In this document: positions 32,857-56,348 of the stretch, one piece after another
Layout of the letters: every line of letters starts with the position of its first letter
Numbering within the stretch: position 1 is the first letter of the stretch
Source of the DNA: Metaphire vulgaris
Taxonomy: Eukaryota; Annelida; Clitellata; Crassiclitellata; Megascolecidae
Reading direction: 5' to 3'
Length of the DNA stretch: 64,000 nt
Assembly (NCBI GenBank): GCA_018105865.1
Contig: CM030841.1
Span: 13,702,182 to 13,766,181, forward strand
Made by a program: the position numbers and the translations under genes
Notes under the pieces: model-generated
Told to the model about the DNA's origin: nothing
The model's input: only the letters and a program-made list of their open reading frames with translations
The model's database searches: none

Positions 32857-32862
32857 TTTATT
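32857..32862 (-). terminator. Candidate poly(A) signal of the small heat-shock gene
   Basis: AATAAA on the minus strand, about 295 bases 3' of the stop codon at 33156. Position and strand fit; no other test is possible here. Confidence 0.45.
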
Positions 32863-33155
32863 TCGAATTATCAAACAAATCGCTTGTCAGATGTAAAGTA
32901 AAAAGCAGCGTTACAAGTAATTCTTCAAAACACTTTGCATAAACTCAAAAGGTCCGAATTAGACAAAAAGCAACTTAACTAAAAATGTCAATCTCTAAAC
33001 TAAATCTACAGCACAAGAACGACGTTCAAAAACATTTATGACTATCGACTACACTACAGATGTGTGGTACCAACGTCCGAAGTATTTCCCAGAACTCGTC
33101 TCAAAATGACTTCTTGAAGCGAATCAGCCCCAAGATTCACATTCTTCGGATATCT

Positions 33156-36100
33156 TTACTTTATAGCAGGGCTGGATGCTGATGCATCCACGTCCATTCT
33201 CTCGATCGGAATCACGCGTTCTACTGGTCCCGGCAGAGCCTTCTTTGGCGCAGTGATCGTCAGGACACCGTCAGCAGAGAGTGATGATTTGATAGTGCTG
33301 GGATCGACGTCCTTCGGAAGAACATAAGTGCGCTTGAATTCGCGCTGTATGAAGCCATGCTCATCCTGTTTCTCTTCGTGTTTTCCGTGGATCGTCACAC
33401 GATTTTCCACGGTCTTGATCGTCAAGTCCTCCGGCGCAAAATGACTCACATCCAAGTTGACGTTAAAATCCTTGTCCGAGTTCGCGACCTGCAGCACGTT
33501 AAAATTTACAATGAAATCATTTGTTGATCTCTAACCGAATAAAACAAAATAGGAATTAAAAATATTATCATTTGAAATGCATTATACCAGCGTTTCCCAA
33601 TGTGGGGCATAGGAAAATGTAGGTGGGCGTGAAAGATTAGCCAGTTCAGTTGGTTGAGCAAGTGGGTGGTGACTGAACCATCAAATAAAAAATGTCAAAT
33701 AAAAATATTAATAAAAAATTCTATAGGTGCATGTTTATAGATGATATACAAGTGCACTATGTGCCGAGTATATATATATGTATATATACATTTGTAACTA
33801 GTCATTAGGTTCACTCTGCTACACGTTGCAATCATAGTGGGGGGTTCTTGGTGGGGCATACCATTTCTTTGGTACTCAAACAGTGGGGCGTGGGGGGAAA
33901 AGGTTGGGAAACAACCAGTGTTCTTCAAGTTAACTATAGCATTAACTGAAAACAACAAATAACTGGAAAAAATGTCAGTTAACTGTAACTGAAAAATAAT
34001 TTTACAAATAAGATTATTATTGGTAATAGGTCTGTGTCAGCTGTACTTGTGGGTCACGATTCAGGACTAAAGTTCAGACCTCCAATAAACAGGGTTGTTA
34101 TCAGATAAACTGCACCCAGTGAACTGGAAAAGGTCACACCAAACTGCTGAATGGGCTACATTTCATTGTTCTCACTGATCTGATCCATCTTTTGGACAAA
34201 TCCAGATGCATAATACAGAGCTGCCTTTGCTCACTGAAAGAGCATCTCTTAAAATGAACATAAAATATTATGATACCTGACCAATTTGGCAAAATGTCAC
34301 AAGTATATTGCTTTGTATTTTTATTAAATAATATGAAATGAGATATGAGACTAAGAGAACTTTAACTGTAACTATAACGGAAAAAAATTAACTAATAACT
34401 GTAACTTGTAAAAAAGTAAACTGTAACTGAAACTTAAATTGAAAAAACACAACTGAAACTGAAAAACCATAACTTAAATAACACTGGAAACCACACTGCA
34501 TTATACTCAAATCAACAAGACTCTGCAGTGGAGATAAAAGAATCATGAAGTATAAAGACGCTTGTGCATAATATGCATCTGCAATAAATGGTCAGTGATA
34601 GGCCCATCTAACAGCTGCCTTAAAATGATTGTATGTCACTTTATCTGGTGTACCGGGGGGGGGGGGAATGTCCGGGGGGCTGAGAATATGTCCAGAGGTA
34701 AATGTCCCTATACCCTTAAAACGGAACTAAAATTGCAGACATAATGAAAATAGGCAAATGGATGGCAATCCTCGACTCACAAATGCTATTCTAGAATTTT
34801 TTTATTTTTCCAATATCAACTGGGAAGTTGTTCAACAGCCACGAAAATTTTCTAGCCACATGCAGGAGAATCAAAGTACTAATCACATAGACAAAGTCAA
34901 ATTAAACCAGCAACACTTAGTAAAAGCTTATAAGTAGACCACAGCTGTTCAAACTACCTCTGCAAGTTTGTGTTTGCACAATGGAGTAGACTATGACAGC
35001 CTAAGCCTGGTTTCCCATCTAGTCTGCTGTTCAGGATCACAGAACAAGCCAACGCAGGACCAAAACATTTAAAAATTACTCTTTAAAATGTAAAAAATAA
35101 ACTGAAATTAGAAGGTAAAAAATTACATTAAAAAAATAAAAATTTAAATGTCTTAAAACATAAAAAGGCTGGTGTTTGGGCCCCTGGCACAGTGCCATAT
35201 TTCCAACACATAAAGACGGGTCTGAGTAAAGGGACAATACCTTGGATAAGCTCACTAGCCATAATAATTTAACAATAATTTTCAAGTGATCTAGGAGGTC
35301 TGTGTGAAAACAATTATAATTACTCTCAACATTTAAAAATCCAGATCTAATAAATAACTTTTGAGTCCATTTATTGCTTCAACTGTTACAGCCCCTTATC
35401 CAAACTGTTACATAAAAAATGTTTTCAAACAATTCTCAATCCCATGTGCTAGTCATTGTTATTCCTATTCACTTTAATTTTGCATTTACTTACTTACTCC
35501 TGTTGACTACCTCAAATGACCTAATGACCTAATGACCTAATCTGGGTGCCAAGATAGAAGTACAGTACTAAGTAGTCCAGCTTTTGCACCCACCAAGGCC
35601 ATGGTTCATGCCTTGTTGTCCAATCACATGACTGGACTAAGGACTGTACATGTACTAAGGCCTCTAACATTAGACAGTGTCCAAGATCAAATCCAGCAAA
35701 GTACAGCTGTTCAAAGCGGACCAATGTAGCCGTATGCAGAGACCGATTTCCATAAATAAAAGCCTCGTAATTAGCTGCAGAGCTTGAACTGTGGACACAG
35801 TCAGGGCAAAACAGTGATTGTTTCGATAAAATATTTGCCCATTTTAAGATATATGTTTGAAGTACAGTACAACTAGAGTGCACACTACACATCTAGCGGA
35901 TTATACTGTTCTCCATAATCCTCAGGACTGGCGGAACCACTGTAAAATAATTCTAACAATCCAATTCTAACAATAACAATTAGGCCAGTCCAGTCTTAGC
36001 CCAAGCTGTTTTACCCCTTAAAAAATATGGCCTACCTGTAATCCTATGTGATCATCAATTTAAACTAAAATTTAAAAAAAACATTGGATTTCAACTGCTC

Positions 36101-37376
36101 TCATTTCATGAGGTAATTTTGTACATAGTGCACTGATTTTACATTCATTTTCAATCAATAAATTCTAAGGCGCCACTATCATAATGCCTCGGGCGTATAA
36201 TATGGCACATCTAGTGGCGGTGCCAGGCTGGCACCTCCACTTGATGTGCCTTCAGCCCTAGATGGCTTCGGCCCTGCCAGACAAACAGTGAAATAAGCTT
36301 AATAAGTTAACAATATTAAAAAATCTTTCCAATAGGTAATTATTACATAAGCAATTCAGTGGAAATGATCACTGTCCTTAAAGTGACAGTGAATGGTAAA
36401 AGAACAGATGGCAAGACATATAGCCAGTGCTGAAGACAGAAAAGAAAAACCAAAACTACCATTGACTGTCACTCAAACATTCACTTTCTTTACAAGAATA
36501 TGTCACAGCGGCAGAAAATATAGGAATCAGTTTATCAGTTTCAGACAATCACAACAAGACATTATTCATACGCAAGGAAACATAACTCTCCATCATTGAT
36601 AAGACTTTAGTACAGTTAAACAATGTGCCGTTATTATTGCACCAGGTATTGTTGCGTTTTTGCCTAAAAGTACCTGACTATGCTAGTTTGGGGGGCCCAC
36701 CAAAAAATATCTATATTTTTACATGGGTTAGAGTTAGCCTAACCTAACCTAACCCTAACCATACATGTAAAAATATAGATATTTTTTGGTGGGCCCCCCA
36801 AAGTAGCATAGTACCGAACCGTTAGCTTATTTTAAATTTTATTTTATAATGCTTATGAATGGTGTAATTCTGTGATAAACCAAACATTTATGTGGCTGGA
36901 CTGCCCCTGACAAAATATTTTAGGCCCTGCTACAGGCCCTCCATCGGTTAACAAAAGCGACGTAGCGACGGGGTATACCGGTATATATACCTCCCCCCTA
37001 AAAGCATAAGTTTTGATTTTGAAATAGCAATGGCTAATTAAGATTTATACCCCTCGCCCCCCGATCGCCCCAATCAAATTCCAAGTTACGCCGCTGGTTA
37101 ACAACTTGGGGCTGCCACTGGAAAACAGTGGGGCACCCTTACCTCGCTGACTCCCGATGCCTGTTGGGCCGGATGACGTTTCGGCCTAACCACCAGGCCT
37201 CTCCATTGCTGCGGTGGTAAGAGGTCGTCCTCAAACAGGCCCTGTCCAAAGTGCTGGTCCAGGAGACGGCCTGGAAAAGGAAAGTCGCTGCTCCACGGAT
37301 CGCTCCACAGATCCCACGGTCCCGAACACTGACGACGAATGTACGGTCGCTCGAAAGCTAGAAGACGTCCAGCCAT
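33156..37376 (-). CDS. Alpha-crystallin family small heat-shock protein
   Basis: ATP-independent chaperone of the alpha-crystallin/HSP20 family. Two exons, 37376-37143 and 33488-33156, join in phase 0 (GAG|gtaagg to ctgcag|GTC) into 188 residues. The N-terminal part carries the vertebrate-like pattern [19 protein letters not shown] (residues 35-53). The second exon is the crystallin domain: [18 protein letters not shown], then [20 protein letters not shown], then [18 protein letters not shown] and [17 protein letters not shown]-terminal IPI motif (I-x-I) follows. The ATG at 37376 is chosen because the frame upstream has no other ATG. The 3.65-kb intron separates the N-terminal region from the whole crystallin domain. 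TATA and heat-shock elements lie upstream, so the gene is probably heat-inducible. It resembles CRYAB/HSPB proteins but cannot be assigned to one vertebrate paralogue. Confidence 0.93.
33593..33918. mobile_element. Inverted-repeat element, CAGCGTTTCCCAA ends
   Basis: CAGCGTTTCCCAATGTGGGGC at the left is mirrored by GTGGGGCG...GGTTGGGAAAC at the right. This end type (CAGNGNTTCCCAA) is typical of hAT elements by general knowledge. No clean duplication was found. It lies 105 bases inside the small heat-shock protein intron. Confidence 0.5.
35285..35430 (-). pseudogene. CR1-like LINE 3' fragment
   Basis: The stretch from gatctaggaggtctgtgtg to ccaaactgtt aligns by eye with 38440-38570 in the larger LINE remnant at 38403-39660, in the same orientation. 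It is a 3'-end fragment in the small heat-shock protein intron. Confidence 0.65.
35517..35538. repeat. Triple TGACCT direct repeat (DR2 spacing)
   Basis: TGACCT at 35517, 35525 and 35533, each separated by AA: three tandem copies of an 8-mer. TGACCT is the complement of the nuclear-receptor half site AGGTCA. Confidence 0.7.
36677..36810. repeat. Long near-perfect hairpin with telomere-like loop
   Basis: Arms 36677-36725 and 36763-36810 are inverted copies with about one mismatch over 48 bases. Key words are GGGGGGCCCACC and AAATATCTATATTTTTACATG. The 37-base loop contains CCTAACCTAACCTAACCCTAA. It lies in the small heat-shock protein intron. Confidence 0.9.
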
Positions 37377-37493
37377 TTCCACTTTTAAATGCGCAAAAGA
37401 ACAAGAAATTCTCTGAATTCCTTCCTCCTGTCTGCAAGCCTCCGACTTTGTGCAAATTACTTTCCAAATGCCTGGCGTACAGCCTCAGTCGCT

Positions 37494-37503
37494 GCTTATA
37501 AAG
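37494..37503 (-). promoter_or_regulatory. TATA box of the small heat-shock gene
   Basis: Minus-strand CCTTTATAAGC about 120 bases upstream of the ATG at 37376. With a TATA-to-start distance of about 30, transcription would begin near 37465. Confidence 0.7.
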
Positions 37504-37522
37504 GAGTGGCGCGAACAGTTCA

Positions 37523-37535
37523 GAACGTTCGAGAA
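37523..37535 (-). promoter_or_regulatory. Heat-shock element
   Basis: GAAcgTTCgaGAA is a perfect three-unit nGAAn/nTTCn array, the binding site of an HSF trimer. It is 20 bases upstream of the TATA box. Flanking GAAcagTTC and TTCGAA words nearby may extend it imperfectly. Confidence 0.85.
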
Positions 37536-37767
37536 CTACCGCGAAGCAACGCAGGGTGCGTTTTTACGACCATCGTTCGCAAGACCGTTGCTCGATCGAT
37601 GCGTGCATGTGTGCAGTTTAAATCGCACCCGTTCGAAGTGGCTAGATTAAAGATAGGCTATAGATGATTTTTAGACGTTAAAATCTAGCCCATGAATTCA
37701 AAAATGCTTTCTCAGACCGAAATATCATTTAATGACATAGATTTTATTAGTTTTTTTATTTGCTTGC

Positions 37768-38380
37768 TTGCAACACGACGTGGACATTCTCAAAAGGGTC
37801 AAACAACATCGCTTACGATACCTTGGACATATGTAGTCAGCATGGACATTGGACAACAATAGTCTAGATAATAGATATCCAAAGATAGCATTGTACGGAA
37901 AAGTTCTTGGAGAAAGAATCAGAGGAAGACCGAAAAAGAGATGGATCGACAATGTTAAAGAAGACTGTGAACCAATTGGATTAACTTTATATGAAGCACA
38001 TAGGATTGCTCTAGATCAGCGGTTCTCAACCTTTATAGTGCCGCGACCCTTTTAATTCAATTCCCATGATGTGGCGACCCCCAACCAGGCCCGTCGAGAG
38101 AAATTCGGGCCCCTGCAGAATAAAATTTCTTGACGACCTTTTTTCTTTTTTGTTTGTCAGCCTTTTTACATGTTAAAATGAGTAAATTTTACACAATAAC
38201 AATAAAAGAGACAACCCTATATTTCTGAAGGTCTCCGGCGACCCCCTGGCAAATCGTCATTCGACCCCCTTGGGGGTCGCGACCCACAGGTTGAGAACCG
38301 CTGCTCTAGATAGAGACAAATGGAGATCTATTGTTAATGGGCTGCCTACGCATGCGCAAGCATTGCCAGGGCATAAATGA
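37768..38380 (+). pseudogene. LINE ORF2 C-terminal remnant interrupted by a hAT-like insertion
   Basis: From 37849 the frame reads YPKIALYGKVLGERIRGRPK and KRWIDNVKEDCEPIGLTLYE, then AHRIALD, and is cut by the element at 38017. The frame resumes after it as RDKWRSIVNGLPTHAQALPG and ends at TGA near 38378. This RGRPKKRWID...DRDKWRS signature is typical of the C-terminus of several non-LTR retrotransposons. Confidence 0.75.
38017..38303. mobile_element. hAT-like MITE, CAGCGGTTCTCAACC ends
   Basis: CAGCGGTTCTCAACCTTTAT and CACAGGTTGAGAACCGCTG ends, with the perfect 8-bp duplication CTCTAGAT (38009-38016, 38304-38311). It contains the GGGGGTCGCGACCC word common to this hAT group. Part of a CCGTCGAGAGAAATTCGGG-type element lies inside. 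Confidence 0.93.
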
Positions 38381-38402
38381 TGATGAATGATGTTGCTTGC
38401 AA

Positions 38403-39660
38403 CAAACTTGTTTTAATAATAATGTGATTTTAAGTGGTTTAGGAGGCTAAGTAAGCCTGTGTGAAAACCACTGATGTAACCATCTGCATTCAATAACCTA
38501 GTTTATCTAGATAGCCTTTGAATCCGTTTACTGTTTCAACTGTCACTCCCACCTCGTCCAAACTGTTCCATTTGTCCACAACCCTTGCACTAAAAAAGTT
38601 TTTCGTTCTTTGACCAACCTCTGCTTAAACAATTTGCACTTAATTGTGGCCTCTTGTGCTGCTATACTGTAGTGTGCCAATGTAAAGAATCGATCATACG
38701 GCACATCTACTTTCCCAGTCATTATTTTGTATATATGTTTCTATCAAATCCCCTCTCTCTCTTCTCCTTTCTAATGTTGTCAGTCCACAATATTGAAGTC
38801 TTTTTTCATAGCTTAAATTATGGCACCCATTGACCATCTTCGTTGCTCGTCTTTGCACTTTTTCTAAAAGTTCTATATCTTATTTTTTCAAGAATGGATT
38901 CCAAGCCTGAACACAGTATTCCAGATGAGGCCTTACTAATGACTTATAAAGTTTAATGATTATCTCTTTGTCACGACTCACAATTGTCCTTTTCACCATT
39001 CCCAACATTTGGTTTCCCTTTTTTTGCTGCCTCCATGCATTGGTGAGATGGATTCATACTTCTATGGGTGATTATCCCCAAGTCTCGATTTCTTTTTCTG
39101 TTGTGGTTATAGAACCTTCCCCCCCCCCTAAAGAATATTCATTACCATTATTAGACTTCCCAACATGCATCACAGAACATTTATCAATATTGAAAAGCAT
39201 CTGCCAGTCCACAGACCACTGAAACAATTTCCTTAGATCTTCTTGTAAAATTTTTGCATCATCCTCCGAGTCTATATTTTTGCATAACTTTGTATCATCG
39301 GCAAACTTTGAAATATTGGACAGTAATCCTTCATCGATATCATTTATATATATATATTAGAAAAAGCAATGGCCCAAGCACTGAGCCCTGAGGCACTCCA
39401 CTGATAACTCTTGCCCATTGCGAATGGCCTCCCCTAATGCCAACCTTCTGTCTTCTTCCCTTCAACCAATTTTCGAACCATCTGAGAATATTGCCCCTTA
39501 TTCCACAGGACTTCAGTTTGGCAGCCAGCCTTATGTGGGGTACTTTATCAAAAGCTTTGGCAAAATCTAAATATATTATGTCTACTGCCTTGCCCTTGTC
39601 TAGCTTATCAAAAACCTCCTCCAGAAAGTCCAACGTACAGGTTGGTCAGGCATGAACGCC
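38403..39660 (-). pseudogene. CR1-like LINE reverse transcriptase remnant
   Basis: The minus strand near 39630-39340 encodes YLDFAKAFDKVPHIRLAAKL, then a GNILRWFENWLKGRRQ segment, then SGVPQGSVLGPLLFLIYI. After a break it encodes ISKFADDTKLC (the FADD form of the polymerase YxDD motif, near 39300). Further 3' come MVKRTIVSRDKEIIIKLYKS, RPHLEYCVQAWNPF, LLEKVQRRATKM and YEKRLQYCGLTTLERRRERG, with stops between. This order is that of a CR1/L2-type reverse transcriptase, with multiple frame breaks. Confidence 0.88.
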
Positions 39661-39726
39661 CCTTTGTAAATCCAAGTTTTCCAGTGTTATTTTCCTGGGT
39701 ATGCACTAAACAATTTTAGTGCAGTT

Positions 39727-41400
39727 GATTAGCCGTATGATTGTTCATTTTGTGGATAAAAGCATGAAATTTTGAACAAAGACACGTACTTCTTATAATT
39801 TAGTAACATTCTGTCCAGAGGCATTCGAATAAACTTAAGGGTAGAGGTACCTCTGGTACCCCTAGAGGCAGGGGCGTCTACACCATATAAGCCTTGGAGC
39901 AAATGCTCCAACGAAAAAAAGAGGGGGGAAGGAATTTTTGATTTATGGGGAAAAGGAAATTTTTTGAAAGAACTTTCGAGGGAAAATTACGCCGTTGTGG
40001 TTCATAATCTGCCGATTACAAATTATCATCTCTATATATATATGACGTTGAAGTTGATGTATGATAAGATATGACGTCGTCATAGACTCATAGTCATCAT
40101 ACGTTGAACATTGCAGTGACTCCAATTAAATAGCCTACTTGTGGTGCGTAGTGGACAGAGACAGCTCAGACAGAAGTAGCCTAAATAGCATTAGGCCATT
40201 AGCATGTATTGTACTTTTTCTCTGTTTGTTGGCGAAAATCTCACATAATTGCAAGTTGTAATATGTTTCGTCAACACTTTTTTCCACCATCATCCCATCA
40301 TCCCATCATCATGGACTGATATTAAGAAAATAAGCAAAAAAATTACATGGTCTAAGATAAAAATCATGATGTATCAGGTGCTCAATTGTGAATTGTGTGC
40401 CAAAACTCCACTAAAACTCACCTACGAGCACCTGCAACTTCAAAATTTTTCCGGGGGTTATACCATCGGACCCCCGTGGCGGGAGGGCCTTAAGCCGCCC
40501 CTCCCGCAATCACCCCGAGCGCCTTCGGCGCCTGCGGGGGCGCTTCGCGCCCCCCGCCTCCGCGGTCCCAGAACGCCTATGTCAGGTTTGGGGGGAACTT
40601 GCTCCAATGAAAAAAGGGGGGATAGACGCCCCTGCCTAGAGGTAGCCTCAGGTAGGAGAATGGGTACTCCTAGGGGTATGACTAGGGGTAGGGGTACTCC
40701 AAGGGGTAGTGGTACCCATAGGGCTAGGGGTAGGGCTACCCCGTGGGATAGGGTAGGGAAATCAAAAGTGCTAGCCATTCACACGTCTGCCAACACCATT
40801 CTCTGTAGTTTAAAAAATGTCCTTTAAAATGTCCAATTTACGCATTAGAGAATACCACAGGCAAAATTCTGAATGCCAAGCACTTTTGATCTACAAGAGA
40901 TAGTGGCCTAATTTTTGAAAAATCTTGCTTAGCAGTACGTGCTTCACTTCTCTGTCAAAGTGCTAGCCATTCACACGTCTGCCAATACCATTCGCTGTAG
41001 TTTAAAAAATGTCCTTTAAAATGTCCAATTTACGCATAAGAGAATATACCACAGGCAAAATTCTGAATGTCAATTATAAGCACTTTTGATATAAAACTAC
41101 AGAGAATGGTATTGGCAGACGTGTGAATGGCTAGCACTTTTGATTTCCCTACCCTATCCCACGGGGTAGCCCTACCCCTAGCCCTATGGGTACCACTACC
41201 CCTATGAGTAGGCCTACCCCTACCCCTAGTCATACCTCTACCGCTCTACGAGTACCCATTCTCCTACCCCTAGGGGTACCCCTACTCTTAAGTTTTTTTC
41301 GAATGCCTCTGGACAGAATGTTACTAAATTATAAGAAGTACGTGTCTTTGTTCAAAATTTCATGCTTTTATCCACAAAATGAACAATCATACGGCTAATC
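39727..41400. mobile_element. Large fold-back (long inverted repeat) element
   Basis: The left arm begins GATTAGCCGTATGATTGTTC at 39727 and the right arm ends GAACAATCATACGGCTAATC at 41400. Allowing for the hAT-like insertion at 39869-40634, the arms pair over about 300 bases. These include CACGTACTTCTTATAATTTAG and a run of short TAGGGGTA words. A direct repeat of about 130 bases (starting AGTGCTAGCCATTCACACG at 40770 and 40960) lies between the arms. No protein-coding frame is credible. CAGTTGATTA at 39722 and TAATCAACTG at 41527 may mark the original outer ends. Confidence 0.82.
39869..40634. mobile_element. hAT-like element nested in the fold-back element
   Basis: CAGGGGCGTCTACACC at the left and GGATAGACGCCCCTG at the right. 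Perfect 8-bp flanks CCTAGAGG (39861-39868, 40635-40642). 766 bp with no transposase. The subterminal GCTCCAA..AAAAAGRGGGG word is repeated in inverse at both ends. Confidence 0.9.
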
Positions 41401-41612
41401 TGGAATGACCTGGATCTTTTGCTTCTGGAATGACCTGGATCTTTTGCTGATTGATTTTGAAGTACCATCGATTGATACCTTGGGTATTAGAACTGGTGCT
41501 ATAGAAGTGCATAATTATTATTATTATTAATCAACTGAACTATAACTGTAACGCGGCGATGGGCGAGCGACGTGCAGCGCCACCTGGCGAATGAGCGGCG
41601 GTCGCCGTGCGT

Positions 41613-41625
41613 GTCACGTGACGTC
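41613..41625. promoter_or_regulatory. E-box/CRE-like palindrome upstream of NLK
   Basis: GTCACGTGAC overlaps TGACGTC. The first is a palindromic E-box of the USF/TFE/MITF type, the second a CRE/ATF core. It lies in GC-rich sequence 280 bases upstream of the NLK start, with no TATA box in sight. A regulatory role is inferred from position only. Confidence 0.45.
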
Positions 41626-41902
41626 TTTGTTATCGCCGAGACTCGAGAGTTAAAGGGACAGAGAAGCATTGGCGGCGGTGGCTGTGGCCGGGACAGAAGC
41701 GTCGACCGTCGGTCGGATGTGAGGCTACGTTCCGCCTTGTCTTGCGTCGGTTTTCTACCAGAATCCTGGCGATCGCTTCACGAGAGTCGCCAGCGGGACG
41801 ACGTCGTCGGTCGGCAGATAAGGTGATGCGCAGAGGTGTGAGTTAGCGGAGAGGAGAGAGTGAGAGTGAGAGTGAGAGAGAGAGAGAGAACAGAGGGTCG
41901 CT

Positions 41903-55775
<13,873 letters not shown>

Positions 55776-56342
55776 TTATGACAGCCGCTTTGCAGTTAAC
55801 TTAAATGAGCAATTTGCGAAAATTTTATCAATACGGAAGCTTCGGAACTTGGAGGACGATTCTGCAATCGCTGTGTTCGGTTCTATCAGCACGGTTAAGA
55901 AGAAGTTTTTAAAAGCTTTCAGCTCGACTATTTCTTTGGAACTTTTGTAGTGCTAAAACTTAGTAACAGAATGCATGGGCTTTTCATGGATATTCATTGC
56001 ACCAGTGCAAAAATGTAAAGCAAGAGACCATAGATTTTTGTTGTGTGCATGTGATGAACCTAAGTTGACTAGTTCATTAAGCTGTGAATATTATGAAATC
56101 GGAGCTGAATTTTAGTTTGTTGTCGTACTGTATGCTGAAATATGTATCATTATGCCATTGGCCGCTTTTTCATATGAATTTTGGTGATGTTTCTTGCTCC
56201 ATGCATTAATGAAACAAGATCTCAGATATATTACAATGTCTGATGTGCATGATAGAAACTCTTGTGTAACAATTTTTTTCATATATTTCGTTTTTTTGTT
56301 TCCAGGAGCTAGAGATAGGATGATTTTCTTTGTTTAATTTTG

Positions 56343-56348
56343 AATAAA
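56343..56348 (+). terminator. NLK: Candidate NLK poly(A) signal
   Basis: AATAAA 568 bases after the NLK stop, followed by a T/GT-rich stretch (tttttactgtgtgtta), as expected for a cleavage site. Further AATAAA copies occur downstream, for example near 60060, so longer 3' UTRs are possible. Confidence 0.55.

Larger units (their letters stand above)
27788..33155. other. Transposon-dominated intergenic region
   Basis: No gene could be supported. Recognised pieces: 28580-28965, 29523-29752, 30112-31389 with a nested MITE at 31223-31345, 31814-31980 and 32561-32695. A short trinucleotide block (TAG/CAG) lies at 27862-27903. A frame at about 29040-29200 encodes one hydrophobic stretch ending in GKRRR but has no other sign of being a gene. 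Confidence 0.5.

Noticed and set aside
35521..35892. Minus-strand open frame of 123 residues
   Set aside because: It lies in the small heat-shock protein intron, has no recognisable domain, and its composition looks like translated non-coding DNA.
36733..36762. Interstitial telomere
   Set aside because: Only a few CCTAA/CCCTAA units lie in the hairpin loop, too short and irregular to call a telomeric tract; kept only as a feature of the hairpin.
40249..40827. Plus-strand open frame of 192 residues rich in Gly/Arg/Pro
   Set aside because: It spans the nested hAT-like element and the TAGGGGTA-word array of the fold-back element; it is a repeat artefact.
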